Below, piece by piece: positions 30,601 to 38,407 of a stretch of DNA of 64,000 nucleotides; positions within the stretch are counted from its first letter, which is position 1; each line of letters opens with the position of its first letter. The stretch is taken from NCBI RefSeq assembly GCF_024159265.1, contig NZ_JAMYWY010000001.1:186001-250000 (forward strand). Direction: 5' to 3'. The DNA comes from Paenibacillus sp. 1781tsa1 (lineage in GTDB: Bacteria; Bacillota; Bacilli; Paenibacillales; Paenibacillaceae). The notes under the pieces are model-generated. The model did not search any database, had not been told where the DNA came from, and saw nothing but the letters and a program-made list of their open reading frames with translations. A program made the translations under genes and the position numbers.

Positions 30601-30789
30601 TTTACCGCCCCAGCCATCACCCTTACGAAATACGTTCCAGGAGGAAGGGTCCTCATGCACCAGTTCCCAGGAGTGGTAACCACTTTCTTTATGATAAAGC
30701 TCCGGTATATATGTCTTTGAGGTCAGTCGTGCACGTTCCAAGTGTTTAACTATGGTATGGATCCGAGTATACAAGGAATTCATTTTCAT
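27616..30789 (-). CDS. Alpha-mannosidase, glycoside hydrolase family 38
   Basis: The 1057-aa cytosolic enzyme (no signal peptide) removes alpha-linked mannose from imported oligosaccharides. An N-terminal beta domain precedes the catalytic domain. The GH38 metal site shows HTHIDVAWLWT (His244, His246, Asp248), and the nucleophile Asp358 lies in LWLPDVFGYSAAMPQI. A central helical region and large C-terminal beta domains complete the usual architecture, and the length is normal for bacterial members. The ribosome site on the minus strand is AAGGTGGG. It is divergent from an AraC regulator, and a near-perfect cre site in the 190-nt gap suggests CcpA control. Confidence 0.95.
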   Translation of the reverse strand: MKMNSLYTRIHTIVKHLERARLTSKTYIPELYHKESGYHSWELVHEDPSSWNVFRKGDGWGGKDVHSCFKTRIRIPDHMEGKKVVCTIVTGADDIWNYDNPQFLAFLNGELICGLDVNHTEIDLTPAAAKGEEFELALYAYCSTSAADVFLNVYVAEHHQPVTDLYYDLKAALDAADLLREDDLERLNLVEHLNKAVNLLDLRQENSAEFHASVPEARQYLQDHVYGDIRPAGDHIPTVHCIGHTHIDVAWLWTLDQTREKVIRSFASVLYLMDKFPEYTFMSSQPQLYAYLKADYPSLYEKIKEKVAEGRWEAEGSMWLEADCNLISGESMIRQIIYGKRFFKEEFGVENRVLWLPDVFGYSAAMPQIMRKSGIDYFMTTKIAWNDTNQIPNDTMYWRGIDGSEVLTHFITATDYDKHPDFRQRRFETTYNGRFNASQVKGTWQRYQNKNINADVLQCFGFGDGGGGPTEEMLEHGRRLDVGLPGVPAVKRTFVREFFEKLEQNLVDVPSVPRWSGELYLEYHRGTYTSMARNKRYNRHSEFALADAELYAMIHREADAQAAYPTDALEHAWKLTMLNQFHDILPGSSIEQVYVDSKEQYEEVLRVTDELKDSALNGIASRITSDGEAIVVFNTTGFVRTDVVELPAFARKVTVHDGDRPVPSQRTPEGGLVFLAENVPASGYKSFRITPDLTSELVAGVSVAQWEADQRHIHTPWYDIHLNESAEFISVWDKLEGRELLQSGKRGNVLQVFEDRPAEYEAWNIDDYYEQHMWEINDLQSLEWVESGPVRSVLQVKRQFLDSVVEQTIIFYAHTRRIDFRTFVDWKQEHLLLKAAFPLDIWSEKAVYEIQYGNVERATHRNTSWDQARFEVCGQKWADLAENGYGAALLNDCKYGYDIHNSVMRLSLIKSATYPNENADKEQHVFTYALYPHQGDFREGRVIQAAYDLNRPLVAREIASQTGTLPGLWSLASVDQDNVVLEVIKKAENNDDMIIRLYEAHGRRSRASLQLPERAGATAYACDLLENNEAECAVENGRVSFDIKPYEILTFRIPAGH

Positions 30790-30851
30790 GTTGGTTTCCC
30801 ACCTTGGTTTGTAGTAAGTACAGGCTGTAGTCGTCGTTGGAGCAAGAATAC

Positions 30852-30865
30852 TGCAAGCGCTAACA
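30852..30865 (+). promoter_or_regulatory. cre site (CcpA operator) between alpha-mannosidase and AraC genes
   Basis: TGCAAGCGCTAACA matches the catabolite-responsive consensus TGWAANCGNTNWCA at 13 of 14 positions; only position 3 deviates. It sits about 65 nt upstream of the mannosidase start and about 120 nt upstream of the divergent AraC gene. Carbon catabolite repression of one or both is inferred. Confidence 0.75.
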
Positions 30866-30988
30866 TATCAACTCTATCATAACAAAGGGGAAAGGGAGCA
30901 AACTACGTAATGTATGCTGAAAAAGGCGCCTTTTTATTGCATTTCATGCTAAAATAAAATCATTAGTATCGGGATAGGGGGCATGTCC

Positions 30989-31912
30989 ATGACAACATCC
31001 GTTTTGACATACGAGCAGGGATATGTAATCCATGTCAATCAGCCTGGAGACGAACTTTTTTATCATCTGGACTATGACGAACGCTCCCATGACTTGAATA
31101 TGGAGTTTCAGCACTTTCATGATTTTTATGAAGTCTGTATTCTTCTGGATCGTACGGCTGCGCATATTATTGAAGGCAGTTTATATGAGATTCAGCCATT
31201 GGATATCGTGCTGCTGCGACCTTCTTTGCTGCATAAGACGCAGTATCCGAAAGGTACACCGCCAAAACGCTTGATGATTAATTTTGCGATGCCTCGCTAT
31301 ATGCCAGGACTTGAGAGCGGTTACAATGAACTATTCTCCATTTTTGATGAAGAGGTTCCGATTTTCCGCTTCCCGGAAGAACGGCGCAAAGAAATCCTCG
31401 CGCCCATCAATGACATTTTTGCCATATCCCAGCAGCGCTCTACGCTTCAACCGGTTGTGATCCATCATAAATTTGTAGAATTTCTGTGTGCCATTCATCG
31501 TTACGCGGCAGAGAACGGGTATGTGCGAGAAGAGACAGGATCATCGATGTCCCGACGCATGTATGCCATTGCATCCTACATTCACAGCCATTATCAGCAG
31601 GATTTATCTTTGGACGAGGTGTCCAGGCGGTTTTATGTAAGTGCCCACCACTTGTCCCGCCAATTTAACAGGGTCACTGGTTTTACCTTCACGGAGTATG
31701 TGCAGATGACCCGTATTCGAAATGCCCAGCAATTGCTGCTGAATTCGAGTGAAAAAATTACGGACATTGCTGCACAGTGTGGGTTCGCCAGCTTTTCCCA
31801 GTTTAATCGCATCTTCAACAAACAGAGCGGCATGTCACCAAGTGCCTATCGACGGAGCAGACCATCGCAGAGCAAACATGAAATGATGCTTGTGGGCGAA
31901 AGACCCGAGTGA
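30989..31912 (+). CDS. AraC-family regulator with cupin-like N-terminal domain
   Basis: The 307-aa transcription factor has an N-terminal sugar-sensing cupin (around HFHDFYEVCILLDRTAAHIIEGSLYEIQPLDIVLLRP). Its C-terminal double helix-turn-helix shows VSAHHLSRQFNRVTGFTFTEYVQMTRIRNAQ and ASFSQFNRIFNKQSGMSPSAYRR. Two ATGs compete (30983 and 30989). AGGGGG at 30976-30981 fits the second better. The divergent alpha-mannosidase is the likely target, as this family usually regulates an adjacent catabolic gene. No strong terminator follows. Confidence 0.9.
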   Translation: MTTSVLTYEQGYVIHVNQPGDELFYHLDYDERSHDLNMEFQHFHDFYEVCILLDRTAAHIIEGSLYEIQPLDIVLLRPSLLHKTQYPKGTPPKRLMINFAMPRYMPGLESGYNELFSIFDEEVPIFRFPEERRKEILAPINDIFAISQQRSTLQPVVIHHKFVEFLCAIHRYAAENGYVREETGSSMSRRMYAIASYIHSHYQQDLSLDEVSRRFYVSAHHLSRQFNRVTGFTFTEYVQMTRIRNAQQLLLNSSEKITDIAAQCGFASFSQFNRIFNKQSGMSPSAYRRSRPSQSKHEMMLVGERPE

Positions 31913-32047
31913 CGTTAGCGCCCAGCGTAAGATAACAAGCGGAGTGATGGACAGGCTTAAATTGCTAGTTAACGGGCTATTTTTCTGGACAGGAGATTTA
32001 TATGAAAATAATAGCTAAGGACATGGTATAGGGTTGGGTCCATCTAT

Positions 32048-32731
32048 TTATGATGTAGCTAGGGACATCCCGCCATCATACATCCGATATACCTTGTCAC
32101 AATATTCAAGCATACGCTCATCATGGGTAACCATAATGGCTGCTTTTTGGCGTGATTTCACTTCTTGCGCGATTAGACTAACCACTTCATGGGCTCGTTT
32201 GGTGTCCAAACTGGCGGTTGGTTCATCGGCTAAGATGATGTTGGGATTATTCATTAAAGAACGCGCAATGGCTGTCCGTTGTTTCTCACCACCGGATAAC
32301 TCTTCGGGAAAACTTTTTAACTTCAAACCGAGCCCCAGTTCTTCCAGCAGCTTGGTGGCAAATGCCTTATCCTCTTTTTTTACCGTTCCCGCCATTCTTT
32401 TTACAACTAGCAGTTGATCGAGAACATTTAGATAGGGAACTAGATTTGAAGATTGCATAATAAATCCCACTTCTTGCAGACGAATATTAGATAGCTCTTT
32501 CTCCGTAAGCTTCGAAATATGATTTCCGTTTAGTTGAATATCTCCTTCGGAGGCTTTCAGCATGGCCCCAGCAATAGATAAGAATGTACTTTTACCAGAA
32601 CCAGAAGGTCCAACTACAGCAACAAACTCCCCCGGCTCCACGGATATGGATACATGATCGAGCGCGGTGATCCGATTGTTTCCTTCGGCATAATACATGG
32701 TGACTTCTCGCATGTGCAATCCCTTACTCAT
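32048..32731 (-). CDS. ABC transporter ATP-binding protein (LolD/MacB type)
   Basis: The 227-aa ATPase has Walker A GPSGSGKST, the Q-loop region around FIMQSSNLVPYLNV, signature LSGGEKQR, Walker B IILADEPTASLD and switch VTHD. It pairs with the FtsX-type permease, whose stop TAA overlaps its ATG by one base (32731). Such pairs extrude peptides, lipids or drugs, or act in envelope signalling, rather than import. The ribosome site is GGGAGGG. The operon is preceded by twin TetR-type operators. Confidence 0.93.
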   Translation of the reverse strand: MSKGLHMREVTMYYAEGNNRITALDHVSISVEPGEFVAVVGPSGSGKSTFLSIAGAMLKASEGDIQLNGNHISKLTEKELSNIRLQEVGFIMQSSNLVPYLNVLDQLLVVKRMAGTVKKEDKAFATKLLEELGLGLKLKSFPEELSGGEKQRTAIARSLMNNPNIILADEPTASLDTKRAHEVVSLIAQEVKSRQKAAIMVTHDERMLEYCDKVYRMYDGGMSLATS

Positions 32732-33852
32732 TATTCAACCCTCCCGAGCGCCTTAAGCGGATCAATCTTTGTAATTTTGCGAACAGATACCAATGAACTT
32801 AACATAGCGATAACCAGCAAGATAATAGAATAATTGAAGACAAGACTGGTTTCCAGCTTAAATGGCATTCCTTTTGGCATAATTGCTGCTGTCCCATAAG
32901 TCAGCAAGATTCCAACAACAATGCTAGTCAGCGAAAGTACAAACACTTGCGAGATAATGGCTTTTCCCAAGAAACGGTTACTAGCGCCTATCGCTTTCAT
33001 AATGCCAAACTGGTTGGTTTTTTGCATCGTAATGACATAGAAGAATACCCCAAGTACAAATGCAGAGATCGCGAGTAGAAATGCAAGCATCATCAGAATC
33101 GTTCCGTTCTCTTCTTTGTACCCTGGCATCCCTTGCACAGCTTTCGCCCGGGTAACTGTATCCGTACTGGATAACTCTTTATTTATAGCTTCTGGATCAA
33201 TATTCTCGCCTTGTAACATGATCGCATTAACCGGTTCGGCAATTCCTTTATCTGAACTTGGAGCCGCAAAGGCAATCTTCCGCCATTCAGCCATTGGGGT
33301 AAATACGGATGCAACGTGGTTATAGGTCTGATTCTCCACGAATCCAATAATTGTCAATGATTCCGTCGTGCCATCCAGTTGAAAGGTGTCCCCGATGTTA
33401 TAGCCCTCATCTTTTAGGGTCGAATTCACAACCACCCCGGTAGGATTCTCAGAAGAGAGGTTTTCACCTTCTACTATAGCTGGTTCCAGAAAGCTTCCTG
33501 GGTTAATTCCTATAATCGCTATATCGACTTTATCTTCATTCTTGGTACTCGCCTCTTTCATTGCTGTTGCCATCGTACTTCCCATAGGTGATGCAGCATC
33601 CACATTAGGAAGTTGTTCCGCCTTCGCCACCAGTTGATCTGACAGCAGTGACTTGCTCATGGAAGACTGAGCTCCTTCTTCAAAGATGACATAATCAGCC
33701 TTCATGGTCTTGAATGTTGATGCGGCTAGCGTAGACAATCCATTCCCCAGACCGGATAAAATAAATACCAACCAAGCCATTAGTACGAAGATAATGATAA
33801 TCATCAAAAACTTCATTTTACTATGCATTAACTCCTTCATCGCTAAAAACAT
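32731..33852 (-). CDS. ABC transporter permease, FtsX/MacB type
   Basis: The 373-aa membrane protein has an N-terminal transmembrane helix (FLMIIIIFVLMAWLVFILSGLGNG) and a large extracytoplasmic MacB-PCD-like domain. Three C-terminal helices follow (ILMMLAFLLAISAFVLGVFFYVITM, VFVLSLTSIVVGILLTYGTAAIM, FNYSIILLVIAMLSSLVSVRKI). The frame is open to 33894. ATG 33852 is preferred because AAGGAG lies upstream, and because a start at 33894 would lie inside the operator. It partners the ATPase gene that follows without a gap. Confidence 0.9.
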   Translation of the reverse strand: MFLAMKELMHSKMKFLMIIIIFVLMAWLVFILSGLGNGLSTLAASTFKTMKADYVIFEEGAQSSMSKSLLSDQLVAKAEQLPNVDAASPMGSTMATAMKEASTKNEDKVDIAIIGINPGSFLEPAIVEGENLSSENPTGVVVNSTLKDEGYNIGDTFQLDGTTESLTIIGFVENQTYNHVASVFTPMAEWRKIAFAAPSSDKGIAEPVNAIMLQGENIDPEAINKELSSTDTVTRAKAVQGMPGYKEENGTILMMLAFLLAISAFVLGVFFYVITMQKTNQFGIMKAIGASNRFLGKAIISQVFVLSLTSIVVGILLTYGTAAIMPKGMPFKLETSLVFNYSIILLVIAMLSSLVSVRKITKIDPLKALGRVE

Positions 33853-33878
33853 GATCTGCTCAACTCCTTCTCTCTTTT

Positions 33879-33953
33879 TTGACACTTGTGTCAAATTAGA
33901 TGCGCGGACACGTGGTCTTCATCATTAAACGACATAAATGACACTTGTGTCAA
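33879..33953 (-). promoter_or_regulatory. Promoter and twin TetR-type operators of the ABC operon
   Basis: TTGACACTTGTGTCAA, a perfect 7+2+7 inverted repeat, occurs at 33879-33894, and its core TGACACTTGTGTCA recurs at 33939-33952. Read on the minus strand, the second site supplies a -35 (TTGACA, 33948-33953). It lies 18 bp from TTTAAT (33924-33929). A repressor on this site would block the -35, and the first site lies between promoter and gene. The TetR gene next door is the obvious candidate repressor. Confidence 0.8.
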
Positions 33954-33972
33954 ATTAAATCCAAGAACAAAG

Positions 33973-34539
33973 TTAGCTCTTGGCTCCTCCGATCCACATT
34001 TGGAACAGCAGCTTTCCCCAATCAGGCGTAGGGATATTCATCATGTTAGGTGTATTAATCAAGTTGAAGAAAACACCAATAAGTACAGGTAGAGGGATAT
34101 CTTGCCGGAGGGCGTGATCCTGCTGTGCGCGTTCAAATAAGCGTGATAATTGAATTTTGAGGGTCTTATGTGCTTCCTCAATATATTCAAGATCTCTCGC
34201 TGCCGCAGCAGAATTAGTCGTATTAATTTTACTGGCATCTCCCAGAAGTTGATGGAGCGTCGATTCTTCTGCGTAGATCAGAAGCAGTTGCTCAAGAGCA
34301 TCCATGGGATCAGTCTCATCAACGGCTAATGAATTCTCCAACACGGTTGCTATTACACGCTTCATACAAGCAGCAACAATCTCTTCTTTATTCGCGTAAT
34401 ATTGATATATCGTGCTCCGGGCTCCGGACAGATGCTGTGAGAGCAGCTTGAGATGAAAACCGTCGTAGCCATGCTCAAGAATTAATTTCTTGGTCGTATC
34501 CAGTAGCTCTGTTTCGGTAAAAGATTGTTTTCTTCCCAT
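33973..34539 (-). CDS. TetR-family transcriptional regulator
   Basis: The 188-aa protein has an N-terminal helix-turn-helix (TETELLDTTKKLILEHGYDGFHLKLLSQHLSGARSTIYQYYANKEEIVAACM), typical of TetR repressors, and a helical ligand-binding C-terminal half. The frame opens at 34626, but the minus-strand AAAGGAAGAG site and family N-terminus MGRKQSFTETEL indicate 34539. It lies just upstream of and codirectional with the ABC permease/ATPase pair. Two copies of a TTGACAC-type palindrome separate them, so it probably represses that operon until an effector binds. Confidence 0.9.
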   Translation of the reverse strand: MGRKQSFTETELLDTTKKLILEHGYDGFHLKLLSQHLSGARSTIYQYYANKEEIVAACMKRVIATVLENSLAVDETDPMDALEQLLLIYAEESTLHQLLGDASKINTTNSAAAARDLEYIEEAHKTLKIQLSRLFERAQQDHALRQDIPLPVLIGVFFNLINTPNMMNIPTPDWGKLLFQMWIGGAKS

Positions 34540-34848
34540 TGAATCTCTTCCTTTTTCATTCTCATTTAAAGTCGGTGTGAACTTCACGTAATCGATGTGT
34601 ACTGCAAGTCTACAGGAGTTCTGCACTTCCCTTGTTTATTATGATCAGTTTAGCATATGTTTGATGGCCATAATACCAACCAGGACGATTGGTCTGAATA
34701 AATGGGTGGACGATATACAAAAAGGCAAACCCTTGAACTTACATGGGTTTGCCTTTTTCCATCTATTTATCGAATACCGACGATATACCGATACGTCTAT
34801 AATTGATCTTACGATCAGACTCACGCATGTACCGGATGAATCTTGGTG
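34540..34848. other. Intergenic stretch with a bidirectional terminator
   Basis: About 300 nt between tetR and pdxA2. AAAAAGGCAAACCC (34719-34732) pairs perfectly over 14 bp with GGGTTTGCCTTTTT (34745-34758). It gives a U-run on either strand and can terminate the pdxA2 operon. Nothing else was seen beyond a presumed tetR promoter. Confidence 0.8.
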
Positions 34849-35850
34849 TTATCCCTGATCCTTTGGTGCCAGCTCAATGGCGGAGCGGATGGCTGCCAGC
34901 ATGCTTTTGTCATCGGCGATGTTCTTGCCAGCGATATCGAAGGCTGTACCATGATCAACCGACGTACGAATGATGCCGCCCTTCAGACCAACGGTGATGT
35001 TCACGCCTTCCTCGATGCCCATTACCTTAATTGGCGCATGGCCTTGGTCGTGGTAGCAAGCTACAACGATATCGAAGTCGCCGCGGCCAGCGCGGAAGAA
35101 GAGTGTGTCCGCCGGGAGTGGACCAACGACGTTAATGCCTTCCTGCTGCGCACGCTCAATGCCGGGCTGCAGTTTTTCTTCTTCTTCCCCGTTGCCGAAC
35201 AGTCCGTTCTCTCCGGCATGAGGGTTGATTCCGCATACGGCTACGCGCGGATTCTCAAAGCCTGCTTTTTTCAGCGTATCATGGGCAAGCTTCACAACGG
35301 TGTAGGTTCTTTCCGGGTTGATACTCGCAATGGCATCAATCAGACCCATGTGTGTCGTCAGGTGAATGACTCTCAGATTAGGCGTTGTCAGCATCATCGA
35401 GAAGTCCTGTGTATCCGTCAGGTCAGCCAGAATTTCGGTGTGCCCTGGATACAGGTGCCCCCCTTGATGCAAAGCTTCTTTGTTCAAAGGTGCTGTACAG
35501 ATGGATTGAATCTGGTGTTTTTTGGCGAGATCAATGGCTTTGGCGAGAAACTGGAATGCTGCATCCCCAGCCACGGCAGATACTTTGCCGTATTCCAAGT
35601 CCGCCGGGACAAGGTTCAAATCAATCACATCTACAGTACCGAATTCATACTTGGCTTCGGAAGGTTCTTGAATCGCGTTAACGTTCAGACTTGAGCCGAT
35701 GACTGGCAGTACACGCTCCAGAATCTTCGCATCACCGATCACGAGTGGATTGCACTGATCGTACATCTCTTGATGACCCAGTGCTTTCATAATAATCTCC
35801 GGTCCAATACCTGCTGCGTCGCCCATCGTAATTCCAATTGTAGGTTTCAT
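34849..35850 (-). CDS. pdxA2: PdxA2-type 4-phospho-threonate/erythronate dehydrogenase
   Basis: The 333-aa NAD-dependent dehydrogenase belongs to the PdxA family (GITMGDAAGIGPEIIMKAL; CTAPLNKEAL; metal ligands in GHTEILADLT, VACYHDQGHAPIKV and GGIIRTSVDHGTAFDIAG). PdxA proper makes vitamin B6. Here the gene overlaps a DUF1537 kinase gene by 4 nt (ATGA) and is followed upstream by a KdgT-like permease. In this context the PdxA2 subfamily oxidises and decarboxylates 4-phospho-D-threonate or -erythronate to dihydroxyacetone phosphate. The catabolic assignment is inferred from gene order and the established DUF1537/PdxA2 pathway. Confidence 0.88.
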   Translation of the reverse strand: MKPTIGITMGDAAGIGPEIIMKALGHQEMYDQCNPLVIGDAKILERVLPVIGSSLNVNAIQEPSEAKYEFGTVDVIDLNLVPADLEYGKVSAVAGDAAFQFLAKAIDLAKKHQIQSICTAPLNKEALHQGGHLYPGHTEILADLTDTQDFSMMLTTPNLRVIHLTTHMGLIDAIASINPERTYTVVKLAHDTLKKAGFENPRVAVCGINPHAGENGLFGNGEEEEKLQPGIERAQQEGINVVGPLPADTLFFRAGRGDFDIVVACYHDQGHAPIKVMGIEEGVNITVGLKGGIIRTSVDHGTAFDIAGKNIADDKSMLAAIRSAIELAPKDQG

Positions 35851-37142
35851 ACGAGAATACCCCCTTTTAATTTTTGAATCGCATGGATAAAGACATCAGG
35901 TTTACCGAATCCGCCTGCTTTGGTAATCACATGCAGATCATCAATGCCTATGAACTTGGAGATCGGCACGCCGATTTCAAGCTCATCCAGCAGCTCGAAT
36001 CCGCTAATGTTCCATTTCAGACAGATCTGTTTTGCCGTATCGCCGCCAGTCATGGATACCCCTTTGAACAGTCCTTCTTCCAGCAGTCTGGCACAGATCT
36101 CACCCATCGCGAGTACTATTTCATTGCTGACTTCGGTGTGATTAAGCCCCCGAATTTCGCCTGTTGCACGGGCCAGTTCAATATCAATCTGTTCAGCGGT
36201 GGAGTAAAGAACGACATCTTGTCCTTCCAGCGCTTTGTCTCGGACCTCGTTATAGACACGTTCCATCTCTTCCGTACGGTCTGCGGTTGCGGATACCGCT
36301 TTGAAGGAGTGGAAGGAGACAGAAGCCACGCGGGACTTGCGCATCAAGCGATGCAGCTGCTCGCGAGAGTTTTTGTTCACACTGCCGACTACCGTTAAGA
36401 TTGGACCGGAATTCTCCGGGATATCAAGTGAAGCAGCCCTGGATTCCAACTCGTAATGCGCGGGGAGGTAATCGGCAATGCCCGCCGAACCTGCCCAAGT
36501 AAAGGTATAATCCAACTCACGAGTCATTTGCAGGATCAGTTCCAGATGGCGTTCTTCAGTGGAGTCCACCATCACATACGGGATGTTATTTGTTTTCAAC
36601 TGCTCCAGTTTGGTGCGAATATGATTCTGCCCGGCTTCCAGATCGGCGACGGTGATCTCGCCAACTTCGTACTTGGTCTGTTGTTTCAATAAGTCCGGAA
36701 GGTAGGAAATCGTTACAGGTGTCTTCGGATCATGGGCAATTTCAGTATCTGCCAGCGGAACGCCGTTCAGGTAATGAATTCCGTTCAGAATAGTGCGGTT
36801 ATTTTTCGGATATCCTGGAGCAATCATCATAAAGTCCGGCTTAACTACATCATACACAGCATCAATCTCGCTGCCGATATTACCGCGCATGGTGGAGTCC
36901 ATCTTTTTGAAAATCGTCTCAAATCCATTGTTCGTCAGCAATTCAGCAGCCTGATATACACGGTCATACGCTTCCTGCAGGGATATGGAACGACTATCTG
37001 TATCAAAGACGACAGCATCGTAATGTGTAAGAGGTTCTTCATTCATATTAAAAAGAACACTGGTCTTCAAGCCATGACGGGCAAGCTGCACCCCGCTGTC
37101 ATTGGCACCGGTCAAATCATCTGCAATAATAGCTAATTTCAT
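35847..37142 (-). CDS. Four-carbon acid sugar kinase (DUF1537 family)
   Basis: The 431-aa ATP-dependent kinase phosphorylates four-carbon acid sugars such as D-threonate or D-erythronate. N-terminal domain: MKLAIIADDLTGANDSGVQLARHG and KKMDSTMRGNIGSEIDAV. C-terminal nucleotide-binding domain: LEEGLFKGVSMTGGDTAKQI and the final KAGGFGKPDVFI. These are the family signatures. The frame opens at 37166, but AAGGAGGG on the minus strand places the start at 37142. Its stop overlaps the pdxA2 start (ATGA), so the pathway enzymes are coupled. The exact substrate cannot be told from sequence. Confidence 0.92.
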   Translation of the reverse strand: MKLAIIADDLTGANDSGVQLARHGLKTSVLFNMNEEPLTHYDAVVFDTDSRSISLQEAYDRVYQAAELLTNNGFETIFKKMDSTMRGNIGSEIDAVYDVVKPDFMMIAPGYPKNNRTILNGIHYLNGVPLADTEIAHDPKTPVTISYLPDLLKQQTKYEVGEITVADLEAGQNHIRTKLEQLKTNNIPYVMVDSTEERHLELILQMTRELDYTFTWAGSAGIADYLPAHYELESRAASLDIPENSGPILTVVGSVNKNSREQLHRLMRKSRVASVSFHSFKAVSATADRTEEMERVYNEVRDKALEGQDVVLYSTAEQIDIELARATGEIRGLNHTEVSNEIVLAMGEICARLLEEGLFKGVSMTGGDTAKQICLKWNISGFELLDELEIGVPISKFIGIDDLHVITKAGGFGKPDVFIHAIQKLKGGILV

Positions 37143-37235
37143 GCAGTCATCCCTCCTTGTAAGCAAAATTTCATAATAAGTTCCTCAGATTATCAATTAA
37201 CACAGATTAAGCATATCGGATCAGGTGATAACCAT

Positions 37236-38222
37236 TTATGTGGTTGGTCGTTGATTGTATTTCTCGACGCCACCTGATTTCTCCAGTCGTTTGGAGAGGA
37301 ACCCGATGAAGATCGGTAACAGGATAGCTGTCGTTACAACGCTCGCCGCAATTTGCACAGTAGCAATCTCCGCAATCGGGCCAAATGAAGCATTAGCAGC
37401 CACGATGGCAGCAGGTGTACCTACCGCATTCCCGGCTGTTGAACCTTCGGATGCACCAACGATGGGGTTCCAGCCAATGGCTTTGAACAACAGGTATCCG
37501 ATTCCGCCTGTGAGAAGCACGGTCAGAACACCGAGCAGAATGCCACCTAGACCACCTTGGATGATGGAGGAGAAGTTGATTCCCATACCCAGGGAGAATG
37601 CAAAGAACGGAACGAGTTTGTCACTGCCTTTGTACAGCCAATCCCCCAGATTACGGTCCAGATTACCAATAATGACACCAACGATGAGCGGAAGCAATAC
37701 AGCAACGAATGCCATCGGGGAGAACATGCCGTTCGCAAAGCCCATTGCACCAAAGATCGAGAGCGCTACCATGGTCAGGAACGGACCATCGCTAAGCGCG
37801 AGGAACGGGTAAGCTGCCTTGTCATCTTCTTTACCGTATTGACCAGCGAGTGCGATGTACAGACCACCGTTGGAGTTGGTCATCGCAGCGATAATGGCAA
37901 GTGGGGCCAGACCCAGGAATAAACCGCTTGAATCCGCAAACAAAATAGCGATAAAACCAAGGCCTGCACCAATCACCCATTTGAACGTAAGCAAGGTTAA
38001 ACCTTTGCCGACAGATGAACCCGCCGTTTTGAACGTAATCTGTGTACCCGCAATTAACAGGAACAGCGCAATCAACGTACTCGCACTGTTAACGAAGAGG
38101 GCTTCCGTGAATCCGCCAATGCGCAGGGCACTCGGGAAGAATGTATTGATAGTTGCACCAAGCAACAGGGGGACAACCATCATACCGCCAGGGATACGAT
38201 CTAAAGTTGCTTTAATGTTCAT
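37236..38222 (-). CDS. kdgT: 2-keto-3-deoxygluconate permease family transporter
   Basis: The 328-aa protein has about ten hydrophobic segments and the KdgT family features, including IPGGMMVVPLLLGATINTFFP at the N-terminus and GWNPIVGASEGSTAGNAVGTPAA late. KdgT imports 2-keto-3-deoxygluconate by proton symport. Next to a DUF1537 kinase and PdxA2 it more likely imports a four-carbon sugar acid. It is the first gene of the operon, 93 nt upstream of the kinase gene. AAGGAG lies 10 nt before the start. The leader carries a palindrome and a weak cre-like sequence. Confidence 0.9.
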   Translation of the reverse strand: MNIKATLDRIPGGMMVVPLLLGATINTFFPSALRIGGFTEALFVNSASTLIALFLLIAGTQITFKTAGSSVGKGLTLLTFKWVIGAGLGFIAILFADSSGLFLGLAPLAIIAAMTNSNGGLYIALAGQYGKEDDKAAYPFLALSDGPFLTMVALSIFGAMGFANGMFSPMAFVAVLLPLIVGVIIGNLDRNLGDWLYKGSDKLVPFFAFSLGMGINFSSIIQGGLGGILLGVLTVLLTGGIGYLLFKAIGWNPIVGASEGSTAGNAVGTPAAIVAANASFGPIAEIATVQIAASVVTTAILLPIFIGFLSKRLEKSGGVEKYNQRPTT

Positions 38223-38254
38223 AGTAGTTAGCTCCTTATGAAGTAATCGTTTTT

Positions 38255-38268
38255 ATGAAGCGCTTGCA
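38255..38268 (-). promoter_or_regulatory. Weak cre-like sequence upstream of kdgT
   Basis: On the minus strand TGCAAGCGCTTCAT shares its first ten bases with the cre at 30852 but matches the consensus at only 10 of 14 positions. It lies about 35 nt before the kdgT start. Confidence 0.3.
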
Positions 38269-38302
38269 GGGATTATATTATCCCATATCGTTTAATATAG
38301 CA

Positions 38303-38317
38303 ACAATAATTTATTGT
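38303..38317. promoter_or_regulatory. 15-bp palindrome in the kdgT promoter region
   Basis: ACAATAATTTATTGT is a perfect 7+1+7 inverted repeat about 80 nt upstream of kdgT and could be an operator for the adjacent PrpR-type regulator. There is no direct evidence beyond position. Confidence 0.4.
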
Positions 38318-38368
38318 AAATTTTAAATACGTAATTAATTGTTTAAAAATGCAACACATTAAGGCGAT

Positions 38369-38407
38369 AAAAAAGACGCAAACTTAAAGTTAATCTTTAA
38401 GTTTACG
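38369..38407 (-). terminator. Terminator of the PrpR-type regulator gene
   Basis: On the minus strand CGTAAACTTAAAG pairs with CTTTAAGTTTGCG (13 bp with one T-G pair) and is followed by six T. The stop codon of the regulator lies in the loop. Confidence 0.85.

Noticed and set aside
34843..35694. 283-aa open frame antisense to pdxA2
   Set aside because: pdxA2 has full family motifs; the opposite frame is a by-product of its codon use.
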